Position numbers and translations under genes: made by a program. From JADJPL01 sp041183125 (lineage in GTDB: Bacteria > Bacteroidota > Bacteroidia > Chitinophagales > Saprospiraceae): a stretch of 52,444 nt of DNA. The notes beneath the pieces are model-generated. The model had not been told where the DNA came from. It saw nothing but the letters and a program-made list of their open reading frames with translations, and did not search any database. This document shows positions 35,873-43,772 of the stretch, one piece after another (position 1 is the first letter of the stretch; each line of letters starts with the position of its first letter). The stretch lies in contig JBEGMH010000350.1 of the NCBI GenBank assembly GCA_041183125.1, positions 1 through 52,444 of the forward strand, given 5' to 3'.

Positions 35873-37051
35873 TTATCTCCCCAGTACTGGGTCTGGTATC
35901 CCGTCGGGATCCCCGATTGCAGTACCGATTATCCTCAGGTTCTGAGGGGCACCCTTCAAGAGCAGCAGGCCGGTTAAGTGGGGAGCGGCCGCAGAAGTTC
36001 CGCTCAGCGCGGCATAGTGGCCACCTCTGTAGGTGGATAAAACCTCTACCCCAGGTTCTGCAAAGTCTACATCGGCACCGTAATTGCTAAAATCGGCCAT
36101 GCGCAGCATAGCATCCAATGCCGAAACGGTGTAGATGCCGTCTCCGTTGGTCCTGGAAGGAGAAAAATCCGCTGCTTCGGCGGTATGATTGCCTGCTGCA
36201 AGAACGACCTGTACCCCGTTTTGAGCCAGCACTCCTACGGCAGCATCAAAAATATCCGACGCTTTTCCCGAAAAGCTTAGGTTGGCGACATCTCCCGGTT
36301 GGGCGTTGGCAAATACATATTCAAGACCCAAAAGGATACCGGATAATACCCCTACCCCACGCCTGCTCAATACTTTTACCGCCACAAGGGACGTACCGGG
36401 CGCTATGCCCACCACGCCTTGCGCATTATCCAGGGCACCGATGATGCCCGCAACGTGCGTACCGTGCCCCCCCAGGTCATCTGCATCGGGTTCAAAGTAC
36501 TGCCAAGGCAAAAAGCTGCGGCTTTGGGCTTTATCCACCCGCAAATCGGGGTGATCTAGATCAATGCCGGTATCGAGCACCCAGGCCTGTTTACCGGAGG
36601 GGGTTCCGGGAGCGCGCAGCAATGTTATACCCCAGGGTACTTCCTGAATACCCGAATCGGGTAAGATACTGTCGCGGTTTACGGTACTGGTTTGGTTTAT
36701 GGAGTATTCCTCATTGGGTTCTACCCGCAGCACTTCTCTTTGACGTCGCAATACCTCGGCATCGGCATCGGTCAAATACGCAGAAAACCCCAGGCACACC
36801 TTGGAGTAGACATGCACCACGCTGCTTTCCGGACCGAGTAATGAAAGAAGGGCTTTCGCTTGGGCCCGCACCTCGGTGGCGGAAATTCTTTGCCCCCGCA
36901 GGGTCACCTCATCCGGTTTTAGTTGTACGATGTAGTTGGGAACGACCGGTGGGGGGTTGAACGGCGCCACATTGCCCACTGGCACAACCTCTTCCCACCC
37001 ACAGCCCAACACCGGCAGGAGGGCAAATAGTACGCATAGCCTCTTTATCAT
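35873..37051 (-). CDS. S8 subtilisin-like serine protease, lipoprotein
   Basis: A 392-residue exported subtilase. The signal MIKRLCVLFALLPVLGC places a lipidated Cys at residue 17, so it is probably tethered to the membrane or cell surface. An inhibitor I9-like propeptide occupies about 30-110. The catalytic triad is intact: Asp in VLDTGIDLDHPD, His in GGHGTHVAGIIG and Ser in LSGTSAAAPHLTG. No C-terminal sorting domain. The start is the ATG at 37051. It converges with lptC (21-base gap) and follows polA by 44 bases. Confidence 0.93.
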   Translation of the reverse strand: MIKRLCVLFALLPVLGCGWEEVVPVGNVAPFNPPPVVPNYIVQLKPDEVTLRGQRISATEVRAQAKALLSLLGPESSVVHVYSKVCLGFSAYLTDADAEVLRRQREVLRVEPNEEYSINQTSTVNRDSILPDSGIQEVPWGITLLRAPGTPSGKQAWVLDTGIDLDHPDLRVDKAQSRSFLPWQYFEPDADDLGGHGTHVAGIIGALDNAQGVVGIAPGTSLVAVKVLSRRGVGVLSGILLGLEYVFANAQPGDVANLSFSGKASDIFDAAVGVLAQNGVQVVLAAGNHTAEAADFSPSRTNGDGIYTVSALDAMLRMADFSNYGADVDFAEPGVEVLSTYRGGHYAALSGTSAAAPHLTGLLLLKGAPQNLRIIGTAIGDPDGIPDPVLGR

Positions 37052-37095
37052 GATAAAGTTGGAGTTTAACACACTACCCTGCAAAAACAGTGCCG

Positions 37096-39903
37096 TTAAT
37101 GTGCTTCCAACCAATTTTTTCCGATACCGGTCTCTACCAGGATGGGCACTTTCAGGTTGGGCAGGGCTTGTTGCATGTGCATTACCACAACTGGTTTCAA
37201 GTGTTCTGCTTCTTCCACAGGCACATCGAACACCAATTCGTCGTGTACCTGCAAGATGAGGCGGCTATTCCAACCTCGCGAAAGAATTTCTTCGTGGATA
37301 CGCACCATAGCTGCCTTGACCATATCGGCAGCCGAGCCTTGAATCGGTGTATTGACCGCCATGCGCTCCGCATTGCTGCGCTCTAAGGAACTCTTGGAAT
37401 GGATATCCCGCAGGTAGCGCCGGCGCCCCATCAGGGTCGTGACGTAGCCTTTGCTGCGGGCCTCTTCCACAATGCGTTCCATATACCCTTTCAGCCCTTG
37501 GTATTCCCGGAAATACGCCTCGATCAACTCTTTGGCTTCCTGGCGTTTAATGCCGAGTTGACGCGAGAGGTTCGTAGCGCCGGCACCGTATATAATGCTG
37601 AAATTGACCGTTTTGGCGCGATAGCGCTGCTCTTTGCTCACCTCGTCGAATGGAACGCCAAATACGCGGGCTGCCGTGGCCCGATGGATATCCTGCTCCA
37701 GGCGAAATGCCTCTAACATAGCTTCGTCACCGCTGATTTCCGCAATGAGGCGCAGCTCAATCTGGGAGTAATCTGCCGACAGCAACACGTGGTGTTCATC
37801 CCTTGGGACGAAGGCTTTGCGCACTTTAGCCCCATCTTCCGTACGGATAGGGATATTCTGTAAGTTGGGGTTATTGGAGCTCAAGCGGCCGGTAGCGGCC
37901 AGGGCTTGATTAAACGAAGAGTGGACGCGGCCAGTGCGGGGGTTCACCATGCGGGGTAACGCGTCCACGTAGGTGGACTTGAGCTTTGTCAGTGCCCGGT
38001 GCCGCAGGATATCGGCAGCCAGCGGTACTTCGGAGGCCAGCTCCGCCAATTTTTCTTCATTGGTCACGTATTGCCCGGTTTTTGTTTTTGCCCCGCTGTA
38101 GGGGATTTTCATTCGCTCGAACAATACCTCGCCCACTTGCTTTGGCGAAGCGATGTTGAACCGTACCCCCGCTTTGGCGTACACCTCCTGTTCGACCGCC
38201 TGGATATCTTTGTCCAGTTCTTTGGAGTACTCTTGGAGGTATGCGCTGTCTATGCGGATTCCTTCGTATTCCATATCTGCCAGCACTTTGATGAGCGGTG
38301 CTTCCAGGTCATGGTAAAGGAGGTTTAGGCCTTCTTTTTCCAATTTCGGTGCCAGTACGTGCTTGAGTTGCCAGGTAATATCCGCATCTTCGGCAGCATA
38401 CTCTTTTACCTCTTCAAGAGGTGCATCGCGCATAGTGCGCTGCCCGGGTCCTTTTTTGCCAATCAGCGTTTCAATGGATACAGGAGCATATTTAAGGTAG
38501 GTTTCGGCCAGGTAATCCATGTTGTGCCGGAGTTCGGGCTCTATCAGATAGTGCGCTACCATCGTATCGAAGTAGGCACCCTCGAGCGGTATGCCATACC
38601 ATTTGAGCACGATGGCGTCGTATTTGATATTTTGCCCGATTTTCAAGATGCCCGGATGTACAAACAGGGGGCGAAACACGTCCACTATGGCCTGGGCTTG
38701 TGCCCGGTCATCGGGGACGGGCACGTACCAGGCTTCATTAGCCTGCACGGCAAAAGAGAACCCGACCAAATCAGCCCGGTTAGGGTCTATATCGGTTGTT
38801 TCCGTATCAAAGCAGACCTCTTTTTCTACCAACAGCCGTTTTAAAAGGGACTGCATGGCAGGTATATCCTCCACCAAATGATAGTGATGGGGCGTATTCC
38901 CGATGTGGCGGTCGGCAATGGAGTGCGGTATAGGAGGTGCTTGTGTTTTGGCTGTGACAGGATGCGGGGGGTCAAATAAATTTCCCTGCTGGCCCGGCTG
39001 GGGCGGGGACGCAGTGGCAGCCTCGGCCTCTTCGCCTAATATCTGCCGGGCCAGGGAGCGGAACTCCAATTCCCGGAATATTTCCGAGAGCGCTTCGGAA
39101 TCAATGGGGTCCAATTGTAAGGCCCGTTCGTCAAACTCGATGGGCAGATCCACATGGATAGTAGCCAGATGTTTGGAAAGCAATGCCTGCTCCGCATATT
39201 GCTCGATGCGTTCCCGGTTTTTTCCTTTGATTGAGGCCACGTTTGCGATAATTCCCTCTACCGTATCAAATTCCTGGAGCAGCTGGGCAGCCGTTTTAGG
39301 GCCGATACCGGGCACGCCGGGGATATTGTCCACGCTGTCGCCCTGCAATCCCAGCAGGTCTCTGACCTGGTCCACCTGTTTGATTTGCCAGGTATCGAGG
39401 ATCTCCTTTTCGCCTAATATTTCGACGCCGTTGCCCTGGCGGGAGGGTTTATAAATATAGACATTAGGGGAAACCAGTTGCCCGTAGTCTTTGTCCGGCG
39501 TGACCATATAGACCGTGTAGCCTTCGCGCTCTGCCTTTTTGGCCAGGGTGCCGATTACGTCATCCGCTTCATATCCGTTCAGCATGACGACGGGGATGCG
39601 GAAGGCTTTGACGATTTTTTCAATCCAGGGCAGCGCAATGGCAATGTCTTCAGGTTGTTCTTCGCGATTGGCTTTATAGGCTTCATATATCTCGTGCCGG
39701 AAAGTCGGCGTGGGTGGGTCAAAAGCCACCGCGATATGCGTAGGCTGCTCCGTGCGGAGCAAATCCCACAAGGTGCGGGTGAACCCCGTAATCGCGGAAG
39801 TGTTCACCCCCTTTGAATTGATCAGCGGACGGGCGATGAAGGCGAAGTGCGCCCGGTAAACCAGCGCATGGCCATCCAACAGGAAAAGTTTTTTCTGGGC
39901 CAT
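37096..39903 (-). CDS. polA: DNA polymerase I
   Basis: A 935-residue repair/replication polymerase for Okazaki maturation and gap filling. The 5'-3' exonuclease is at about 1-290 (DGHALVYRAHFAF; PGVPGIGPKTAAQLL). The 3'-5' proofreading domain at about 340-530 keeps its acidic residues (FDTETTD near 362, GQNIKYD, DADITW), unlike Taq. The polymerase domain has motif A DYSQIELRLIAEISGD, motif B KTVNFSIIYG and motif C VHDELVFD. A TACCTTG sequence 26 bases upstream of the ATG is a weak -7 candidate. Confidence 0.98.
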   Translation of the reverse strand: MAQKKLFLLDGHALVYRAHFAFIARPLINSKGVNTSAITGFTRTLWDLLRTEQPTHIAVAFDPPTPTFRHEIYEAYKANREEQPEDIAIALPWIEKIVKAFRIPVVMLNGYEADDVIGTLAKKAEREGYTVYMVTPDKDYGQLVSPNVYIYKPSRQGNGVEILGEKEILDTWQIKQVDQVRDLLGLQGDSVDNIPGVPGIGPKTAAQLLQEFDTVEGIIANVASIKGKNRERIEQYAEQALLSKHLATIHVDLPIEFDERALQLDPIDSEALSEIFRELEFRSLARQILGEEAEAATASPPQPGQQGNLFDPPHPVTAKTQAPPIPHSIADRHIGNTPHHYHLVEDIPAMQSLLKRLLVEKEVCFDTETTDIDPNRADLVGFSFAVQANEAWYVPVPDDRAQAQAIVDVFRPLFVHPGILKIGQNIKYDAIVLKWYGIPLEGAYFDTMVAHYLIEPELRHNMDYLAETYLKYAPVSIETLIGKKGPGQRTMRDAPLEEVKEYAAEDADITWQLKHVLAPKLEKEGLNLLYHDLEAPLIKVLADMEYEGIRIDSAYLQEYSKELDKDIQAVEQEVYAKAGVRFNIASPKQVGEVLFERMKIPYSGAKTKTGQYVTNEEKLAELASEVPLAADILRHRALTKLKSTYVDALPRMVNPRTGRVHSSFNQALAATGRLSSNNPNLQNIPIRTEDGAKVRKAFVPRDEHHVLLSADYSQIELRLIAEISGDEAMLEAFRLEQDIHRATAARVFGVPFDEVSKEQRYRAKTVNFSIIYGAGATNLSRQLGIKRQEAKELIEAYFREYQGLKGYMERIVEEARSKGYVTTLMGRRRYLRDIHSKSSLERSNAERMAVNTPIQGSAADMVKAAMVRIHEEILSRGWNSRLILQVHDELVFDVPVEEAEHLKPVVVMHMQQALPNLKVPILVETGIGKNWLEAH

Positions 39904-39985
39904 AATCTTTCTTATATGATTTCAGGCACAAGGTAGCGAAAAGCACCGCAGGATGTATGGGATTTGGAGCGGGTATCCGGAAGGG

Positions 39986-40732
39986 CTAAAAATTGATAGC
40001 GTATTTCATCGGGAACTGTTGGGTGATGCTCACCCGTTTGCCGACCCCCTGCACCCCACCCTGCGCGTCGAAGTCCGTTATTTGGACGAGGACATCATCG
40101 TCGTAAAAAACGTTCATGTTCAGCGATAAGCGCAAGGGCTTGGAAACGGTGTACACCAGTTCGTTGGTTCAGTCTATGTCAACGTTTTGCGGGTTGCGCA
40201 AATAATTGGAATACAGGATCATTTGGGAGACGAGGCGCAGCTTGCCCTCTACAAATTTACAGGAAATTTCCCGGATACTGTTTTGTGCCGCGGTCCGTAG
40301 GCGTAACCTAGCTGCGCAGGTAAAGTCTGCGGCATAGAAAAAGGAGGACGTGTCCGAAGCCCGATAGCCTGTTTTAGAGCTGATGCGGAACTCGTCAATT
40401 ACTTTTTGGAAAGGCAGTTTCCCTCCGTTAGCCAGAGGCCCCGACCCCAGGCGCTGCACCCCGAACTGCCAGGAAGCAGTATTGTCGAGGGCGGTCCGTC
40501 CTTTTTTGCGTTTGGCAAACACCGTCAGGGCGGTGCCCGCGCCAATCCGGTTCTGCCCTGCTCCCTGTCGGGGGTTGATTTGGAGAAGTTGGGAAAAATC
40601 CAAGCCGATGCCCGCACCCGTCTGCCAATCTGTGGGTGCTTTTTTCTGCTTTGCAGTATCCCGGGGCTGGGTATGTACCGGACAGACAAAAAACGAGCTG
40701 ATCCCGAGGAACAAGGCGATGAAGCGAAACAT
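39986..40732 (-). pseudogene. DUF3078-type outer-membrane protein gene with in-frame TGA stop
   Basis: From the ATG at 40732 an exported protein (signal peptide about 1-21) reads 187 residues with DUF3078-like features (DWQTGAGIGLDFSQL, ALTVFAKRKKGRTALDN, SKTGYRAS). It then hits TGA at 40169-40171 inside the conserved segment LYSNYLRNPQNVDID. After the TGA the same frame continues 60 codons (TNELVYTVSK, FYDDDV) and ends at TAG (39986-39988). A Trp is expected at the stop position, so one TGG-to-TGA change explains it. The part between about 140 and 165 also looks shorter than usual for the family, so decay may be wider. Family function unknown. Confidence 0.8.
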
Positions 40733-40754
40733 GGGTTTTCTTTTTTACCCAGAA

Positions 40755-41039
40755 TTAGCGGAGAGGGGTGTCTTCTACACCTGGTATTCCAGGCCGGGGC
40801 AGGGATGGACGCCCCACCGTGGGGTACTGGTCCGGAGGGCCTTGTTCGGTAGTTCCTCCTTCCGGATCGGAAGAGCGGCCGAAAACTACATCGGCAATAC
40901 GGGTGAAGTAGCGGTCTGCCGCATCTTCGACCGTATCTAGGAAGCCTTCGGATCCCCATACATTATGGAGTATCCGCTCCAGGGCTGATTCCGGTATTTG
41001 TTTTTCGTTTTCCTCCAGGAGTTGTTTAAAATTGTTCAT
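40755..41039 (-). CDS. Small protein of unknown function downstream of the ECF sigma gene
   Basis: A 94-residue protein that I do not recognise. The first ~55 residues are mainly helical (MNNFKQLLEENEKQIPESAL), and the C-terminal ~35 are Pro/Gly-rich and probably disordered. No signal peptide, no clear membrane helix and no cysteines are seen. It starts 51 bases after the ECF sigma stop and ends 22 bases before the broken DUF3078 gene, so one transcript is likely. A regulatory role toward the sigma factor is a guess from position only. Confidence 0.6.
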   Translation of the reverse strand: MNNFKQLLEENEKQIPESALERILHNVWGSEGFLDTVEDAADRYFTRIADVVFGRSSDPEGGTTEQGPPDQYPTVGRPSLPRPGIPGVEDTPLR

Positions 41040-41090
41040 ACGCCCGTCTTATAGTTTTGGCACTTCTACCCTTGGGTGGAGTACACCTTT

Positions 41091-41642
41091 TTATTCACTT
41101 TCTATTCCCTGCTCCTCCCGCAGTTTTTTGGCCTTTTCTTTAGCCCGCAGGATTTGCATCTTCACCGCGCTTTCGCTCTTCGAAGTCAGGGCTGCTATTT
41201 CTTTGATTTGCATATCGTCCTGGTACTTCATCAGCAGTATGATGCGATCGCCAACCGGAAGGGCTTCCAACACTTTGCGGAGTGCGCGCACTTCCATCTG
41301 GAGGAGTTCCTCATCTGGCACATCGTCCGGCACGTCTGGGGCCTGTTCGAGGTCATCGCTGAACAGCTCCCCGTGCTTTTTATTGCGCCGGATAAAGTCA
41401 ATACAGTAGTTGTAGGTGATGGAATAGACCCAGGTTGAAAATTGGGCCTTTTCCCCAAACCGGGGCAGGTTCAGGAATATTTTGGTAAAAATCTCTTGTG
41501 TCGCATCTTGTGCCAGCGCGTCTTCCCGCAAAATAGCCAAGCACTTGCCATATACCTTGGCCACATAGCGGTTGTACAGCAAGGTGAAACACGGGTTTGA
41601 CCGGGTTTCCAGATAGACCCGGACAATTTCCAGGTCGGGCAT
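41091..41642 (-). CDS. RNA polymerase ECF-type sigma factor
   Basis: A 183-residue sigma-70 family factor with only regions 2 and 4. Region 2 (about 15-90) has ALAQDATQEIFTKIFLNLPRF and FSTWVYSITYNYCIDFIRR, for -10 recognition and core binding. Region 4 (about 120-175) has RIILLMKYQDDMQIKEIA and SESAVKMQILRAKEK, the helix-turn-helix for -35 recognition. An acidic linker joins them. The start is the ATG at 41642 (frame open to 41735). There is no obvious anti-sigma gene; the next gene encodes a 94-residue protein of unknown role. Regulon unknown. Confidence 0.93.
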   Translation of the reverse strand: MPDLEIVRVYLETRSNPCFTLLYNRYVAKVYGKCLAILREDALAQDATQEIFTKIFLNLPRFGEKAQFSTWVYSITYNYCIDFIRRNKKHGELFSDDLEQAPDVPDDVPDEELLQMEVRALRKVLEALPVGDRIILLMKYQDDMQIKEIAALTSKSESAVKMQILRAKEKAKKLREEQGIESE

Positions 41643-41689
41643 TGATTGATCGCAGATGACGTCCAAGAAAACAGGCGGTTGGTACCCTG

Positions 41690-41697
41690 CGAAGATA
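41690..41697 (-). promoter_or_regulatory. Putative -7 box for the ECF sigma gene
   Basis: On the minus strand this reads TATCTTCG, the same octamer as upstream of cysS, 48 bases from the ATG at 41642. This placement supports the shorter start, because an ATG at 41735 would put it inside the gene. Confidence 0.3.
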
Positions 41698-41807
41698 TAC
41701 CAGAATTTAGTGATTTTGATACCCTGAACCCACAAACGTCGGGTTTTTTTAACTGCGGCGTTTGCTCTGTTTGCTCCTTTGACGCAGGAAGGGTCTAAAA
41801 GTTACAT

Positions 41808-41857
41808 GAGTTTGTTACAGCGAGAAGCACAGCAGGTCAGAAAAGCCCTTTCTTTTG
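41808..41857. repeat. Possible degenerate relic of the palindromic repeat
   Basis: The segment GGTCAGAAAAGCCCTTTCTTTT (from about 41835) resembles the centre of the repeat at 42582-42660, and the preceding GTTTGTTACAGCGAGAAG is loosely like its left arm. No right arm is recognisable. It sits just past the recX stop. Confidence 0.3.
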
Positions 41858-41870
41858 TATTTTCCTCCTG

Positions 41871-42344
41871 CTATTTAAGAAGTTTGTCGAGTATTTCCTG
41901 GATCAAAGCGCTCTCATAGCCTTTGCGAAGGGCCCACTGAAACAGGGTCTGCTTTTGCTGATACCCCTCTTCCGAGCCGCTACCTGCCTCTATTTTTACC
42001 TCCAACCACTGCTCCAGGCGGGCAGCATAGCGGTCTTCATCGATTTCCTCCATCGCTTTTCGCCGGCAGTAGTCGGAGATTTGCCGGGCTTTCAGTTCCT
42101 GGGCAATCCGGATGCGCCCCCAGCCTTTGATCTCGAATTTACCGCGGGCGAAGGAGCGGGCGAAACGCTCTTCGTTCAAAAAATTTTCTTCGACCAGCTC
42201 CGCTAATATCTCCTCCAGGGTATCTCCGTACACCCCCAAATCGAGCAGCTTGCGCCGGGCCTCAAAGTGGCAGCGATCCTGGTAAGTGCAGTAGCGCTGC
42301 ATGCGCTGCAACGCCGCATCCCGGCTGATGTATTTTTTTTCCAT
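41871..42344 (-). CDS. recX: Regulatory protein RecX
   Basis: A 157-residue all-helical RecX-family protein that binds RecA filaments and limits recombinase activity. The tandem three-helix repeats are visible: ALQRMQRYCTYQDRCHFEARRKL near the N-terminus, then LVEENFLNEERFARSFARGK (family motif) and the GWGRIRIAQELKARQIS segment. The ATG at 42344 is chosen; the frame runs to 42431 but that adds an Arg-rich stretch overlapping the -7 box at 42366-42373. recA is not adjacent here. The gene is divergent from the tRNA. Confidence 0.92.
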   Translation of the reverse strand: MEKKYISRDAALQRMQRYCTYQDRCHFEARRKLLDLGVYGDTLEEILAELVEENFLNEERFARSFARGKFEIKGWGRIRIAQELKARQISDYCRRKAMEEIDEDRYAARLEQWLEVKIEAGSGSEEGYQQKQTLFQWALRKGYESALIQEILDKLLK

Positions 42345-42365
42345 GCGTCGCCTTCGCCTTTCCTG

Positions 42366-42373
42366 CAAAGATA
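42366..42373 (-). promoter_or_regulatory. -7 box for recX
   Basis: On the minus strand this reads TATCTTTG, a full match to TAnnTTTG, 22 bases from the recX ATG. It supports the start at 42344. Confidence 0.45.
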
Positions 42374-42439
42374 CGCCCCTACCTCCGTACCGAATCCGAT
42401 TTTTTTTGCCTACCCCTTTCCCCTGGCACAAAAAAACCG

Positions 42440-42447
42440 TATATTTG
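42440..42447 (+). promoter_or_regulatory. -7 box for the tRNA gene
   Basis: TATATTTG, a full match to TAnnTTTG, ending 13 bases before the mature tRNA 5' end. A TTTG at 42405-42408 is too far away (31 bases) to be a standard -33 box. Confidence 0.5.
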
Positions 42448-42460
42448 CGGAAATTTTTTT

Positions 42461-42534
42461 GGGCCTTTAACTCAGACGGTTAGAGTGCCGCACTCATAAT
42501 GCGAGAGTCGGGGGTTCAAGTCCCTCAAGGCCCA
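42461..42534 (+). tRNA. tRNA with CAU anticodon (tRNA-Ile2 or elongator tRNA-Met)
   Basis: A 74-base cloverleaf. The 7-base acceptor GGGCCTT pairs with AAGGCCC. D stem ACTC/GAGT. Anticodon loop CTCATAA with anticodon CAT. T stem GGGGG/CCCTC around TTCAAGT (one G-T pair). Discriminator A. The encoded tail is CCT, so CCA is added later. The first pair of the anticodon stem is a C-A mismatch. The CAU anticodon cannot by itself separate lysidine-modified tRNA-Ile2 from elongator tRNA-Met. It is not the initiator: there is no three-G-C-pair anticodon stem end. Confidence 0.93.
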
Positions 42535-42544
42535 CCTTCTATAG

Positions 42545-42579
42545 CCCGCTGCGAATCACTGGATTGCAGCGGGTTTTTT
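42545..42579 (+). terminator. Rho-independent terminator of the tRNA
   Basis: Stem CCCGCTGC (42545-42552) pairs perfectly with GCAGCGGG (42566-42573) around a 13-base loop and is followed by six T (42574-42579). It lies 10 bases after the tRNA. Confidence 0.9.
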
Positions 42580-42581
42580 AT

Positions 42582-42660
42582 TAGACTTGTTGCGAGGGGA
42601 TCATCAAGGGGTCAAAAGGCCCTTTCTTTTCCACCTCGCTGACCTCTCGCAACAAGTCTA
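42582..42660. repeat. Palindromic repeat, copy 2
   Basis: A 79-base imperfect palindrome. The outer 15 bases, TAGACTTGTTGCGAG, are repeated exactly in inverse at the right end. The inner part (GGGGTCAAAAGG against CTTTTCCACCTCGC) pairs partially. It starts 2 bases after the T-tract of the tRNA terminator and is 49 bases from copy 3. No target-site duplication or open frame is evident. Confidence 0.85.
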
Positions 42661-42709
42661 TTTTATTATATTTCCGGGGAATTTCATGTCCCGCAGATGG
42701 AAAAGATAT

Positions 42710-42791
42710 TAGACTTGTTGCGAGGGGAATCATCGAGGGGTCAAAAAGGCCCTTTTTTCCCACCTCGCTGATTCCCCTCGCAACAAGTCTA
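42710..42791. repeat. Palindromic repeat, copy 3 (best conserved)
   Basis: An 82-base near-perfect palindrome: the outer 23 bases of both arms are identical in inverse, and 28 of the first 29 match. The arms hold two CGAGGGG-like motifs each, and the centre is a GGCCC turn. It ends 38 bases before the TIM-barrel gene; its terminal TA forms the first two bases of a TATTTTTG -7-like box. Confidence 0.9.
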
Positions 42792-42797
42792 TTTTTG
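42790..42797 (+). promoter_or_regulatory. -7 box at the edge of palindromic repeat copy 3
   Basis: TATTTTTG matches TAnnTTTG, 32 bases before the ATG of the TIM-barrel gene. The first two bases are the last two of the repeat, so the repeat insertion may have created or moved the promoter. No -33 TTTG inside the repeat. Confidence 0.4.
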
Positions 42798-42829
42798 CTT
42801 TTTGCACCTGCACAAACACCACCCTTTTT

Positions 42830-43765
42830 ATGAACCGAAGAATTTTTCTTATGCAATCGCTCATCGGAGCCGGCGCATTCGCGCTGGAATCATCGGCCCC
42901 GGGTCTCGATCCCAAGCCTGCACTACAGCTCTCATTAGCCCAGTGGTCGCTGCACAAAGCGCTGCAAGGCGGGCAACTGAACCACCTCGATTTTCCGCTC
43001 AAAGCAGCCAAAGATTTCGGGTTCAACGCCGTCGAATACGTCAGTAGTTTCTTTGGGATGGGCCGTATGAATCCTAAAGAGGCCGCAAAGAACACGGCCT
43101 ATCTCGGTGAGCTCCTCCAACGCAGCCGCGACGCAGGTGTCGTCAACCATCTGATTATGGTAGATGAGGAGGGCTCCCTAGCCCTGCCCGACGATAACGA
43201 ACGACTCCAGGCTGTGGACAACCACAAAAAATGGATCGAAGCCGCTAAATTCCTGGGCTGCCGCACCGTGCGCGTCAACTTGCACGGCACAGGCGAGACG
43301 GGCGCAAAAAAAACAGCCTCTATTGATTCCCTGTCGCGGCTCGGCGAGTTTGCCGCGCCCCTGGGCATCCACGTAGTGGTGGAAAACCATGGCAGCGACT
43401 CTTCCAAAGGCGACTGGCTGGCATCCATCATGCAGCAGGTAAGCCGGGAAAATGTCGGCACCCTACCCGATTTCGGAAACTTCTGTATTACGCATCCCTG
43501 GGGTACCACCCACGAGCCCTGCGCCGACGAGTACGACCGCTACAAAGGGGTAAAAGAAATGTTGCCTTTTGCCAAAGCCGTCAGCGCTAAGGCCTACGAT
43601 TTCGACAACAAAGGGGAACAACCTCTTATTGACTACAAAAAAATGTTGGGCATCGTGAAAAAATCTGGTTTTACAGGGTACATCGGCGTGGAATACGAGG
43701 GAAACCTGCAATCAGAAGAGGAGGGCATCCGGCTGACGAAAGCGCTTATTGAGCGATACTGGTAA
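42830..43765 (+). CDS. Sugar phosphate isomerase/epimerase-like TIM-barrel protein, exported
   Basis: A 311-residue AP-endonuclease-2-like (xylose isomerase-like) TIM-barrel protein. The N-terminus MNRRIFLMQSLIGAGAFA has an RR followed by a hydrophobic stretch, suggesting Tat export. Barrel motifs with likely metal ligands are seen in VVENHGSD (Glu) and the C-terminal GYIGVEYEG (Glu), plus His/Asp in the middle strands. These proteins isomerise or epimerise sugars, inositols or related substrates; the substrate here is unknown. It lies immediately downstream of two palindromic repeats and converges with folA. Confidence 0.85.
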   Translation: MNRRIFLMQSLIGAGAFALESSAPGLDPKPALQLSLAQWSLHKALQGGQLNHLDFPLKAAKDFGFNAVEYVSSFFGMGRMNPKEAAKNTAYLGELLQRSRDAGVVNHLIMVDEEGSLALPDDNERLQAVDNHKKWIEAAKFLGCRTVRVNLHGTGETGAKKTASIDSLSRLGEFAAPLGIHVVVENHGSDSSKGDWLASIMQQVSRENVGTLPDFGNFCITHPWGTTHEPCADEYDRYKGVKEMLPFAKAVSAKAYDFDNKGEQPLIDYKKMLGIVKKSGFTGYIGVEYEGNLQSEEEGIRLTKALIERYW

Positions 43766-43772
43766 AGACCGC

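Noticed and set aside
42582..42791. CRISPR array from the repeated units beside the tRNA
   Set aside because: Only two units, each palindromic over its whole length, without regular short spacers and without cas genes.
42461..42791. Integrated element at the tRNA 3' end
   Set aside because: No integrase, no duplicated tRNA 3' end and a normal terminator right after the tRNA.
42581..42856. Minus-strand open frame over the tandem palindromic repeats
   Set aside because: It translates the repeats themselves, giving a duplicated peptide, and has no independent support.
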